Part shown: one piece after another, positions 1 through 5,261 of the stretch
How positions within the stretch are numbered: the first letter of the stretch is position 1
Layout: the number at the start of each line of letters is the position of its first letter
From: Candidatus Hydrogenedentota bacterium
Lineage (GTDB): Bacteria; Hydrogenedentota; Hydrogenedentia; Hydrogenedentales; CAITNO01
Direction: 5' to 3'
NCBI GenBank assembly: GCA_007124105.1
Contig: SLFT01000322.1
Coordinates: forward strand, 1-5,261
DNA length: 5,261 nucleotides
Position numbers and translations under genes: made by a program
Notes under the pieces: generated by a model
Databases searched by the model: none
The model's input: only the letters and a program-made list of their open reading frames with translations
What the model was told of the DNA's origin: nothing

Positions 1-542
1 CCGGGAGGATACAGATCGGTTACGATATAGCCCAGGGGTGTTGAGAATTCCTCTTCTCCTTCATTCACAGCCACAGCCTCAAGCCGCGGCCAGGCATCAA
101 TTCTTACCCGTCCGGCGGCGGCTGTGGGAGCGCGCATTTCATAGCTGAACTCAAATTCATCATTGGTCTCGAAGTCATCGGGAAAACCACCCTGTATATT
201 GATCGAAAAATCATGGGAATTACCCGCAACAGGCCTTGTATACGCAACCCTCCCGCTGGGGTCGTCAAATCCAACAAACACCAAGTCGTCAGGAAAAGGG
301 CTAAACAATTCGGAAATCTGGATATATGTGTAGACACCGTTCGCCTCGAGAACGCCCTTGATGCGCCAGGTTACACGCAGCACCTCACCGGCTTGATATT
401 CCCAGTCCTCAACCCAACGCGTTAAGACGGGATTGTACGGCGCGGATGCGGCGGCATTGCCGCCTGAAAACACCAGTACAAGCAACATCATCAACACAGG
501 GCGCCATTGACGCGCACATTTGTTATACCGTTTCTTTTGCAT
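1..542 (-). CDS. Exported protein of unknown function, N-terminal part (C-terminus outside the window)
   Basis: The frame is open from an ATG at 542 down to base 1 with no stop: 180 complete codons. I do not recognise the family. The start MQKKRYNKCARQWR is basic, followed by a hydrophobic stretch (residues 15-25, PVLMMLLVLVF) and a small-residue region GGNAAASA. This is a classical Sec signal peptide with likely cleavage after A32 (A-A-A) or A34. ATG 542 is preferred over the Met pair at residues 18-19 because those would lose the basic N-region. An AAGG lies 8 bases upstream. The mature part (about 35-180) alternates hydrophobic and polar residues, is rich in aromatic and acidic residues (TRWVEDWEYQAGE, GGFPDDFETNDEFEFSYEM) and has no cysteine. 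I read this as an extracellular beta-sandwich, possibly a surface or periplasmic binding domain. No enzymatic motif is visible. It is divergent from the helicase gene. Confidence 0.85.
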   Translation of the reverse strand, partial: MQKKRYNKCARQWRPVLMMLLVLVFSGGNAAASAPYNPVLTRWVEDWEYQAGEVLRVTWRIKGVLEANGVYTYIQISELFSPFPDDLVFVGFDDPSGRVAYTRPVAGNSHDFSINIQGGFPDDFETNDEFEFSYEMRAPTAAAGRVRIDAWPRLEAVAVNEGEEEFSTPLGYIVTDLYPP

Positions 543-678
543 GGTTCTTGCCTTTGCCTGTTAGACGGGGTTCAATTGTTCCGCATGGCGCATACTTGTG
601 GCCTGATCCATTCCAGTCATACCACAAACAAACGTATTCACAACACAAGCATACCCATTCGAAAAACACCACAGATAG

Positions 679-709
679 AATATACCACATATTTCGGTTC
701 AAAAGGCAA
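679..709 (-). promoter_or_regulatory. Candidate extended -10 promoter for the left-edge exported protein
   Basis: Reading the minus strand, TGG followed by TATATT (687 to 679) fits an extended -10 element (TGn plus five of six bases of TATAAT). A poor -35-like TTGCCT lies 19 bases upstream (709-704). It would give a leader of roughly 130 bases before the ATG at 542. A second, weaker TGG-TATGAC (624-616) with TTGTGA 16 bases upstream is an alternative nearer the gene. Both are pattern matches only. Confidence 0.33.
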
Positions 710-737
710 CAAAGTTTTTCTATCCCCGGGCCGGCGC

Positions 738-766
738 TTGACTTTTTGTTATTCATGTTACACAAT
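738..766 (+). promoter_or_regulatory. Candidate sigma70-type promoter for the helicase gene
   Basis: TTGACT (738-743, five of six bases of TTGACA) and CACAAT (761-766, four of six of TATAAT) are separated by exactly 17 bases in a locally AT-rich stretch. This predicts a start near 773 and a leader of about 48 bases before the helicase ATG at 821. Position, spacing and orientation agree with the gene, but the -10 is imperfect. Confidence 0.5.
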
Positions 767-797
767 TCGGCGTCTGTTGTCTGTCGCTTTATACATC

Positions 798-804
798 AAA
801 GGAG
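798..804 (+). promoter_or_regulatory. Shine-Dalgarno sequence of the helicase, unusually distant from its ATG
   Basis: AAAGGAG is a strong Shine-Dalgarno match, but 16 bases separate it from the ATG at 821, well over the usual 5-10. No ATG, GTG or TTG occurs at normal spacing in the helicase frame; the codons between are AGT TTT TAC GCC GTC TTT. The ATG at 821 therefore remains the best start. Confidence 0.55.
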
Positions 805-820
805 TTTTTACGCCGTCTTT

Positions 821-2836
821 ATGAGTAGTTTTTTATCAACATTGAACGAACCGCAACGTTGCGCCGTAGCCGCCACCGGGGGACCTGTGCTTGTGCTGGC
901 CGGCGCCGGCAGCGGCAAGACCCGGGTGATTACCCGCCGGATCGCCCATCTTATCGCGTCCAAATGCGCAGCGCCCGAACAGGTGCTTGCGGTAACATTC
1001 ACCAACAAAGCCGCGGAAGAGATGCGCGCGCGGGTGGCCGAGCTTGTGGGCGCGACGGCGGCGCAAACGATTACCATATCAACATTTCACGCCTATTGTC
1101 TGCGTGTATTGCGGCGTGACATCGAGCATCTGGGCTACCGCAAGAACTTTACCATTTACACGGAAAGCGACGCGCGCGCGTTGTTGCGCCGGGTGACAGA
1201 TGAACTTGGCGAGCGTCGCGACCGGTTCAGCCCCGCGCTGTTTCACAGCGCCATCAGCCTGCGTAAGAACGCGGGCGAGACGCCGGAGTCGTTAAAGAAA
1301 CGTCCGCTGCGCACGGCTACCGAGGAGAAATACGAAACGCGTCTGGGCGATGTTTATGAGCGGTATCAATCGGCGTTGCGCGCCGCAAACAGCCTCGATT
1401 TCGACGATTTATTGCTACACACGCTGCATTTGTGGCGCGCCCATCCCGAAGCGCTTGCGCGGGCGCGCGGCCAGTTCCAGTACATCATGGTGGACGAATA
1501 CCAGGATACGAACCGGCTGCAATATGAGTTGCTGACCTTGTTGAGCGCGGAACACCGCAACCTGTGCGTCGTGGGCGACGACGACCAGAGCATTTATGGA
1601 TGGCGCGGCGCGCAGGCGCGCAATATCCTGGACTTCGAGAAAGATTATCCCGAGGCGACCATCATCACCCTCGAGCAGAATTATCGCTCTACCACCACCA
1701 TATTGGACGCGGCCAACGCTGTAATCCAGAAGAACACGGCGCGCCGACCCAAAAAACTCTGGTCGGCGCTGGGCAAGGGCCGCGCGCTGGACTGGTTTGT
1801 TGTGGCAGACGAAGAAGCGGAGGCGCGCGAGGCGACGTCCTGGTTACAGCACGTGATGCGCCGCACAGGCGCGGGCTATGGTGATTTTGCCGTTTTATAT
1901 CGCTCGAATATACAGTCGCGTCCCTTCGAACTGGCATTCCGCCAGGCGGGCATCCCGTACGTGGTGATTGGCGGACAGGACTTCTTCGAACGGGCAGAGG
2001 TTAAGGACATCATTTCATACCTGAAGGTCATGGCCAACCCACGCGACGAGGCGGCGTTGTTGCGTATCGTCAATATGCCCCGTCGCGGCATTGGCGACGG
2101 GTTGTTGCACCAGGCCCATGATTTATGCCGCGCCGAACGGTGCTCCGTGGGCAAGGCGCTTTGGCTGTTGCTCGAGCGGGGCGCAATTTCCGGACGCAGC
2201 GCGCACGGCGTTCGCGCCTTTTTGCGTTTGTTAACGACGTATCGGAAGCGGTTTCGGGAACCAGGCGCTCCCTTGCGCGCCACAACCCAGGAACTTATCG
2301 GCGCCATTCACTACGCGGACGAAATAGACCGTATGAGCAAGAGCCGCGAGCAGGCCATGATGCGCCTGGAAAATGTGGAGTTGGTATTACAGGCTATCGA
2401 ACAGTATGAGAACGAGTTTGTGCGTCCATCGCTTTCCGGCTTTCTGGATCAGACCCATCTGGACAGCAATTCCGCCGGCGATTCGAAGCAGCGGGATACG
2501 GGCGCAGCAGCGCGGCTCATGACCATTCACAGCGCCAAAGGCCTCGAATTTCCGTTCGTGTTTATTGTCGGGCTCGAGGACGGCCTGCTGCCGCATGAGC
2601 AAAGCGCCAAGGAGGGCAACCTCGAAGAGGAGCGCCGCCTGTTTTACGTGGCGCTCACGCGTGGACGCAGGCACGTTTCCCTGTTCGAGTGCCTGTCTCG
2701 CACGCGTAACGGACGTGAACGCCCCTGTAAAACCAGCCGTTTCCTGGCAGAGATTCCGGAAACGCTGGTGAAGAAACACATTCGCGCCGCGCCGGAGATG
2801 ATGGCCCACAGCGCGCCGAAGTCACCGCGAGCATAG
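821..2836 (+). CDS. rep: Rep/UvrD-family superfamily 1A ATP-dependent 3'-5' DNA helicase
   Basis: The 671-residue product has the full SF1A motif set. Q-motif LNEPQRCAV (8-16); Walker A AGAGSGKT (27-34); Ia VTFTNKAAEEM (58-68); Ib STFH (87-90); motif II VDEYQDT (224-230, catalytic DE); III GDDDQSIYGWRGA (252-264); IV LEQNYRS (284-290); IVa YRSNIQSRPFE (360-370); V TIHSAKGLEF (568-577); VI EEERRLFYVALTRGRR (602-617). Length matches E. coli Rep (673) better than UvrD/PcrA (about 720). The GGQDFFERAEVKDIISYL block (384-401), the LPHE after motif V and the SRFLAEIP tail also resemble Rep as I recall it. The family unwinds or translocates on DNA to clear replication barriers or assist repair. The frame is open 125 codons further upstream, but that stretch lacks family similarity, carries the promoter and overlaps the divergent gene. 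UvrD/PcrA is the alternative name; family assignment is certain, the subfamily less so. Confidence 0.96.
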   Translation: MSSFLSTLNEPQRCAVAATGGPVLVLAGAGSGKTRVITRRIAHLIASKCAAPEQVLAVTFTNKAAEEMRARVAELVGATAAQTITISTFHAYCLRVLRRDIEHLGYRKNFTIYTESDARALLRRVTDELGERRDRFSPALFHSAISLRKNAGETPESLKKRPLRTATEEKYETRLGDVYERYQSALRAANSLDFDDLLLHTLHLWRAHPEALARARGQFQYIMVDEYQDTNRLQYELLTLLSAEHRNLCVVGDDDQSIYGWRGAQARNILDFEKDYPEATIITLEQNYRSTTTILDAANAVIQKNTARRPKKLWSALGKGRALDWFVVADEEAEAREATSWLQHVMRRTGAGYGDFAVLYRSNIQSRPFELAFRQAGIPYVVIGGQDFFERAEVKDIISYLKVMANPRDEAALLRIVNMPRRGIGDGLLHQAHDLCRAERCSVGKALWLLLERGAISGRSAHGVRAFLRLLTTYRKRFREPGAPLRATTQELIGAIHYADEIDRMSKSREQAMMRLENVELVLQAIEQYENEFVRPSLSGFLDQTHLDSNSAGDSKQRDTGAAARLMTIHSAKGLEFPFVFIVGLEDGLLPHEQSAKEGNLEEERRLFYVALTRGRRHVSLFECLSRTRNGRERPCKTSRFLAEIPETLVKKHIRAAPEMMAHSAPKSPRA

Positions 2837-2866
2837 AAGCGCAAACGTCATGTACCCGGTCGAATT

Positions 2867-2896
2867 TTGACACGCCGCCGATGGATACGCTAGGCT
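2867..2896 (+). promoter_or_regulatory. Candidate upstream promoter (consensus -35) for the lipoprotein-hydrolase unit
   Basis: A perfect TTGACA (2867-2872) is followed after 18 bases by TAGGCT (2891-2896), which matches TATAAT at only three positions. It lies 30 bases after the helicase stop and points into the lipoprotein gene. The -35 is exact but the -10 poor, so this is a weaker or activator-independent guess than a firm promoter. Confidence 0.35.
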
Positions 2897-2916
2897 AACC
2901 AGTGAATCGCGTCGCT

Positions 2917-2944
2917 GTAACGTATACGCGGCGCACTTCGTTAC
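2917..2944. repeat. Short inverted repeat abutting the lipoprotein -10 box
   Basis: GTAACG (2917-2922) and CGTTAC (2939-2944) are perfect 6-base inverted arms around a 16-base centre. The right arm ends directly at the TATAAT box. The palindrome CGTATACG (2921-2928) overlaps the left arm. The position over the -35/spacer region would suit a repressor or activator site, but six-base arms can arise by chance. Confidence 0.3.
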
Positions 2945-2950
2945 TATAAT
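2945..2950 (+). promoter_or_regulatory. Candidate -10 box for the lipoprotein-hydrolase unit
   Basis: A perfect TATAAT lies 27 bases before the lipoprotein ATG and just upstream of AGGAGG (2962-2967), which sits 10 bases from the start codon. No convincing -35 is found at 16-18 bases upstream (the 17-base position reads GTATAC) and no TGn extension is present. If it is real, it would need an activator or another sigma factor, and the leader would be only about 20 bases. Confidence 0.42.
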
Positions 2951-2977
2951 GATTACAATGCAGGAGGAAATGCTGTC

Positions 2978-3415
2978 ATGTTGCGATATATGGTAACCGC
3001 AACAGCACTGAGCGCACTGCTGGTGCTGTCGGGATGCAATACCCTGTCCGGAGAGCCCACAATAACCCGGGCAGCCATCAACCCGAAAGTCTTGGAGCCA
3101 GGGTCATCCGCTGTGATAACGCTCACTGTGAATGACCGCCACAACGCTATCGAACGCATAGAAGGCGTTGTACTGGAAGACCCGCGCATTGCGTTCCGAC
3201 TGCGCGACGATGGTCAGCCGCCGGACGAACAAGCAGAAGACGGTGTGTGGTCCATGCAGGTGGATGTGCCGTTCCAGGCGCCGCCCGGACAGTTCCGTCT
3301 CGAATTTACCGCCTTTGGTCCTGACGGAATGCCCGTATCCGTACGGGATGATCAAGGGCGGGTAGTTCCATTAAAGGAGACGGTGCCAATAATTATTCAA
3401 TATCCAGCTGAATAG
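2978..3415 (+). CDS. Small exported lipoprotein with a predicted Ig-like/beta-sandwich domain
   Basis: The 145-residue product starts with a type II signal peptide, MLRYMVTATALSALLVLSGC, with lipobox LSGC and lipidated Cys20. Asn at +2 is not the Asp that causes inner-membrane retention in E. coli, so outer-membrane anchoring is plausible. The mature 126 residues look all-beta: EPGSSAVITLTVND (40-53), then RLRDDGQPPDEQAEDGVWS (74-92), then PPGQFRLEFTAFGPDG (102-117). The central DDG-x-x-D-x-x-x-x-DG-aromatic pattern recurs in Ig-like domains of bacterial surface proteins (for example choice-of-anchor X type), where the acidic loop may bind calcium; that link is from memory. No catalytic motif is seen. 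AGGAGG 10 bases upstream fixes the start. The gene lies 5 bases before the sulfatase-like gene and is probably co-transcribed with it, so a role as partner or anchor for that enzyme is possible but unproven. Confidence 0.88.
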   Translation: MLRYMVTATALSALLVLSGCNTLSGEPTITRAAINPKVLEPGSSAVITLTVNDRHNAIERIEGVVLEDPRIAFRLRDDGQPPDEQAEDGVWSMQVDVPFQAPPGQFRLEFTAFGPDGMPVSVRDDQGRVVPLKETVPIIIQYPAE

Positions 3416-3420
3416 TTTTT

Positions 3421-4704
3421 ATGTTTTGTCGAAGTATCGCCATACTTGTTATTGTCATCAGCGTAAGTGCGCATGGGGAACCGCCGAATCTGGTATTGTT
3501 GTCCGTGGACACATTGCGCGCCGATTTCCTGGGGTGCTACGGATGCAAATGGGATATTTCCCCGAACATTGACGCGCTGGCGGAAAAGTCGCTGGTGTTT
3601 GACGACGCCCAGTGTGAAACCCCTTTGACGGGGCCTTCCTTTGCCGCCATGTTTACGTCGCGCTATCCACGCATGGTCGGCGCCACACGCAACGGTATGC
3701 GTGTTTCAGACGATGTTCCGCTGGTTGCCGAACGGATACGCGATGCCGGCTATCATACCTTTGCCGCGCAGAGCAATTGGACGTTACGCGGACGTCTCAG
3801 CGGTTTAGACCGCGGCTTCGACGTCTACGACGAATCCTTTGGCCAGCGCCGCTGGGGCTTTTACAAAGGAGAGCGCCGCGCCGAGGAACTGGCCCACGCC
3901 GCACTGGAATTGCTCGAACAACGTCCTGAGGATAAGCCTTTCTTTGCATGGATACATTTTACTGATCCGCACGCGCCATACCGTCACCGCCGCGGATTTG
4001 GCCCCGTATCAGGAAACTTTTACCGGATGGAACGAGACGAGCGTGTGCGCATACGATACGCCTCCGAGGTTGCCTATACCGATTACCATATTGGCAAGGT
4101 ACTCGAAGCGCTGCCCGAGAATACCATCATCGTATTTGTGGCGGACCATGGCGAGAGCCTTTACGAGCATGGCTATTTGGGACACGGCCGCAACATCCAT
4201 AGTCCGTCCATGCATGTGCCGTTGATGGTGCGCGCGCCCCAGGCAACGCCGGGCCGCAGCAGTGCGCCCGTACAGGCGCTGGACATTGGCCCTACCTTGC
4301 TGGGTCTGCTTGGAATCGCGGCATTGCCTGGCATGCTTGGACGCGACATTATCAACAACGACATACCAGCGGACCGTCCCCGGTTCATGGAGACCTACGG
4401 CGGCGCCGTACCCCGCCTCCCGGGGGCGAAACAATTCCTGCGCGAGACATCGCCCCGCTATCAGGGCGTTATTCAGGACGGATACAAACTGATCCGTCCG
4501 GCAAATCGCCCACCCATGCTCTTTCATGTATCTGAAGACCCCGGTGAAAACCGGAATGTCATTGCCCACAACCCCACATTACACGACGCATTGGCAGCGT
4601 TGCTTGATTTGTGGGAAGAAACCCATCCCCCGGGCGAGGAAAACCTTGTGGACCTTACCGACGAGGATATGGAGGCGCTGGAGAGCCTCGGCTATATTCA
4701 GTAA
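3421..4704 (+). CDS. Exported sulfatase-like hydrolase of the alkaline phosphatase superfamily, threonine at the catalytic position
   Basis: The 427-residue product begins with a short signal peptide (MFCRSIAILVIVISVSA, likely cut after A17) and goes straight into the sulfatase fold (PF00884 type). Visible landmarks: NLVLLSVDTLRAD (23-35, metal ligand D30); SPNIDALAEKSLVFDDAQ (47-64); nucleophile region TPLTGPSFAAMFTSRYP (67-83); HFTDPHAPY (179-187); FVADHGESLYEHGYLGHG (239-256, metal-site D242/H243 and H255); C-terminal LTDEDMEALESLGYI (412-426), a tail frequent in this group. Sulfatases have C/S-x-P-S-R; here the aligned residues read T70-G-P-S-F, so no formylglycine precursor is present. 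Thr is the nucleophile in phosphoethanolamine-transferase and nucleotide-pyrophosphatase relatives, so a phosphoester or other ester substrate is possible. A CYGC pair (C39, C42) is unusual. No Shine-Dalgarno lies just before the ATG; the upstream stop is 5 bases away, so translation is probably coupled. The substrate is unknown. Confidence 0.92.
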   Translation: MFCRSIAILVIVISVSAHGEPPNLVLLSVDTLRADFLGCYGCKWDISPNIDALAEKSLVFDDAQCETPLTGPSFAAMFTSRYPRMVGATRNGMRVSDDVPLVAERIRDAGYHTFAAQSNWTLRGRLSGLDRGFDVYDESFGQRRWGFYKGERRAEELAHAALELLEQRPEDKPFFAWIHFTDPHAPYRHRRGFGPVSGNFYRMERDERVRIRYASEVAYTDYHIGKVLEALPENTIIVFVADHGESLYEHGYLGHGRNIHSPSMHVPLMVRAPQATPGRSSAPVQALDIGPTLLGLLGIAALPGMLGRDIINNDIPADRPRFMETYGGAVPRLPGAKQFLRETSPRYQGVIQDGYKLIRPANRPPMLFHVSEDPGENRNVIAHNPTLHDALAALLDLWEETHPPGEENLVDLTDEDMEALESLGYIQ

Positions 4705-4767
4705 AGTACGGGAACGGACTTGCTGTACAGTACCCCAAACCCTTGTCGGCCAGGCCAGGCAACGCGT
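4705..4767. other. Convergent intergenic gap without a recognisable terminator
   Basis: These 63 bases lie between two genes that point at each other. They hold an 8-base palindrome CTGTACAG (4723-4730) and an imperfect hairpin at 4743-4762 (five outer pairs with a G-T wobble, then a bulge). Neither is followed by a T-tract on either strand, so an intrinsic terminator is not supported. Confidence 0.4.
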
Positions 4768-5261
4768 TTATGCGTAAGCCGCTTCAATCAGATTTGCCGA
4801 GATGCGGCCTGACTCATAAATAGTTGGCAAACCGCTGCCTGGATGGGTTCCGCCGCCAACCAGATAACAGTTTGCGACATCCTCGAAGCGGTTGCGTGGC
4901 CGGAAATAAAGCATTTGATTCAAGGTATGAGCGAGATTAAAAGTAGCGCCAAAATAGACGTCACGCGTTTCCCAGTCCGTCGGCGTAATAATCTTTTCCA
5001 CCTCGATATGGCTGTCAATATCTGTCATGGACGTACGCGCCTTGATTAAGGCAAGGATGCGTTCGCGCATGGGCGCGCGCTCCCGCTCCCAGTCCACGCC
5101 GCCGGTAGTATTTGGCGCAGGCACAAGCACATATATGGCCGACTTGCCTTCCGGCGCCAGGGTGGGATCGGAGACGCCGGCGTTGCGCACATAGAAGGAG
5201 CAATCTGGGGACAGCCGTTTGTGGCGGGTAATATCGTCAATATTCGCTTGATAATCATCAG
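4768..5261 (-). CDS. crtI: CrtI-type phytoene desaturase (carotenoid biosynthesis), C-terminal part
   Basis: The minus-strand frame is open from the right edge (first full codon at 5259-5257) to TAA at 4770-4768: 163 C-terminal residues of a family that usually has about 490-510. It begins DDYQANIDDITRHKRLSPD and continues with SFYVRNAGVSDPTLAPEGKS, YVLVPAPN, HIEVEKIITPTDWE and NQMLYFRPRN. It ends with GGGTHPGSGLPTIYESGR near the C-terminus, the block that contributes to the FAD site. These match the CrtI/CrtN desaturase family closely. Such enzymes introduce double bonds into phytoene or a related C30 precursor at the membrane; the substrate and number of steps cannot be told from this part. 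The GTG at 5190 is internal, not the start, since family similarity continues upstream of it. It converges on the sulfatase-like gene and shares no evident function with it. Other carotenoid genes may lie beyond the right edge. Confidence 0.93.
   Translation of the reverse strand, partial: DDYQANIDDITRHKRLSPDCSFYVRNAGVSDPTLAPEGKSAIYVLVPAPNTTGGVDWERERAPMRERILALIKARTSMTDIDSHIEVEKIITPTDWETRDVYFGATFNLAHTLNQMLYFRPRNRFEDVANCYLVGGGTHPGSGLPTIYESGRISANLIEAAYA

Noticed and set aside
450..464. 15-base odd palindrome GGCGGCATTGCCGCC
   Set aside because: Falls in the codons for the Gly/Ala-rich end of the signal peptide (GGNAAA), so composition explains it; no T-tract and no second copy seen.
596..627. 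TTGTGG / CCACAA inverted arms in the divergent intergenic region
   Set aside because: Only six bases long with a 20-base gap and no extension of pairing; expected by chance in a region of this size.
446..820. N-terminal extension of the helicase frame
   Set aside because: No family similarity, contains the candidate promoter and Shine-Dalgarno, and overlaps the opposite-strand signal peptide gene.
507..824. 105-codon plus-strand open frame in the divergent intergenic region
   Set aside because: Overlaps the N-terminus of the minus-strand exported protein and the helicase promoter; its composition looks like translated noncoding DNA and no ribosome site precedes it.
1876..2307. 143-codon minus-strand open frame inside the helicase gene
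   Set aside because: Shadow of a GC-rich coding region with full helicase motifs on the other strand; the product is arginine- and serine-rich with no recognisable domain.
4009..4569. 186-codon minus-strand open frame inside the sulfatase-like gene
   Set aside because: Lies entirely opposite conserved sulfatase motifs; no domain or ribosome site supports it.
4743..4762. Possible terminator hairpin between the convergent genes
   Set aside because: Stem is interrupted and contains a wobble pair, and no T-tract follows on either strand.

Overview
The window reads as an ordinary chromosomal segment from a Gram-negative-type bacterium. Two products carry classical signal peptides and one has a lipobox, all genes are tightly packed, and coding sequence is moderately GC-rich with many cgc/gcg codons. 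The mix of a sulfatase-like enzyme, surface proteins with predicted beta-sandwich folds and a CrtI-type carotenoid gene would suit a PVC-related or Hydrogenedentota-like lineage. That taxonomic placement is a weak inference from gene style, not something the sequence proves. No mobile element, CRISPR array, tRNA or rRNA was seen.

Layout. Positions 1-542 (minus strand) hold the N-terminal 180 codons of an exported protein of unknown function; it runs off the left edge. A 278-bp divergent intergenic region (543-820) separates it from a complete Rep/UvrD-family DNA helicase (821-2836, plus) and holds candidate promoters for both directions. A 141-bp gap (2837-2977) has a consensus -35 element, an inverted repeat and a perfect TATAAT box. 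It leads into a two-gene unit on the plus strand: a small lipoprotein (2978-3415) and, five bases after its stop, an exported alkaline-phosphatase-superfamily 'sulfatase' (3421-4704). A 63-bp convergent gap (4705-4767) follows. The C-terminal part of a CrtI-type phytoene desaturase (minus strand, stop at 4768) then runs off the right edge.

How the genes relate. The helicase (replication/repair) and the carotenoid gene have no evident functional link to their neighbours. The one pairing that looks functional is lipoprotein plus sulfatase-like hydrolase: both are exported, probably co-transcribed, and translation of the second probably depends on the first. The enzyme has the superfamily's metal-site motifs, but threonine stands where sulfatases carry the formylglycine cysteine. 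It may therefore not be a true formylglycine sulfatase. I found no clear new multi-gene system; the two-gene unit and the unknown left-edge secreted protein are the parts most worth a second look.
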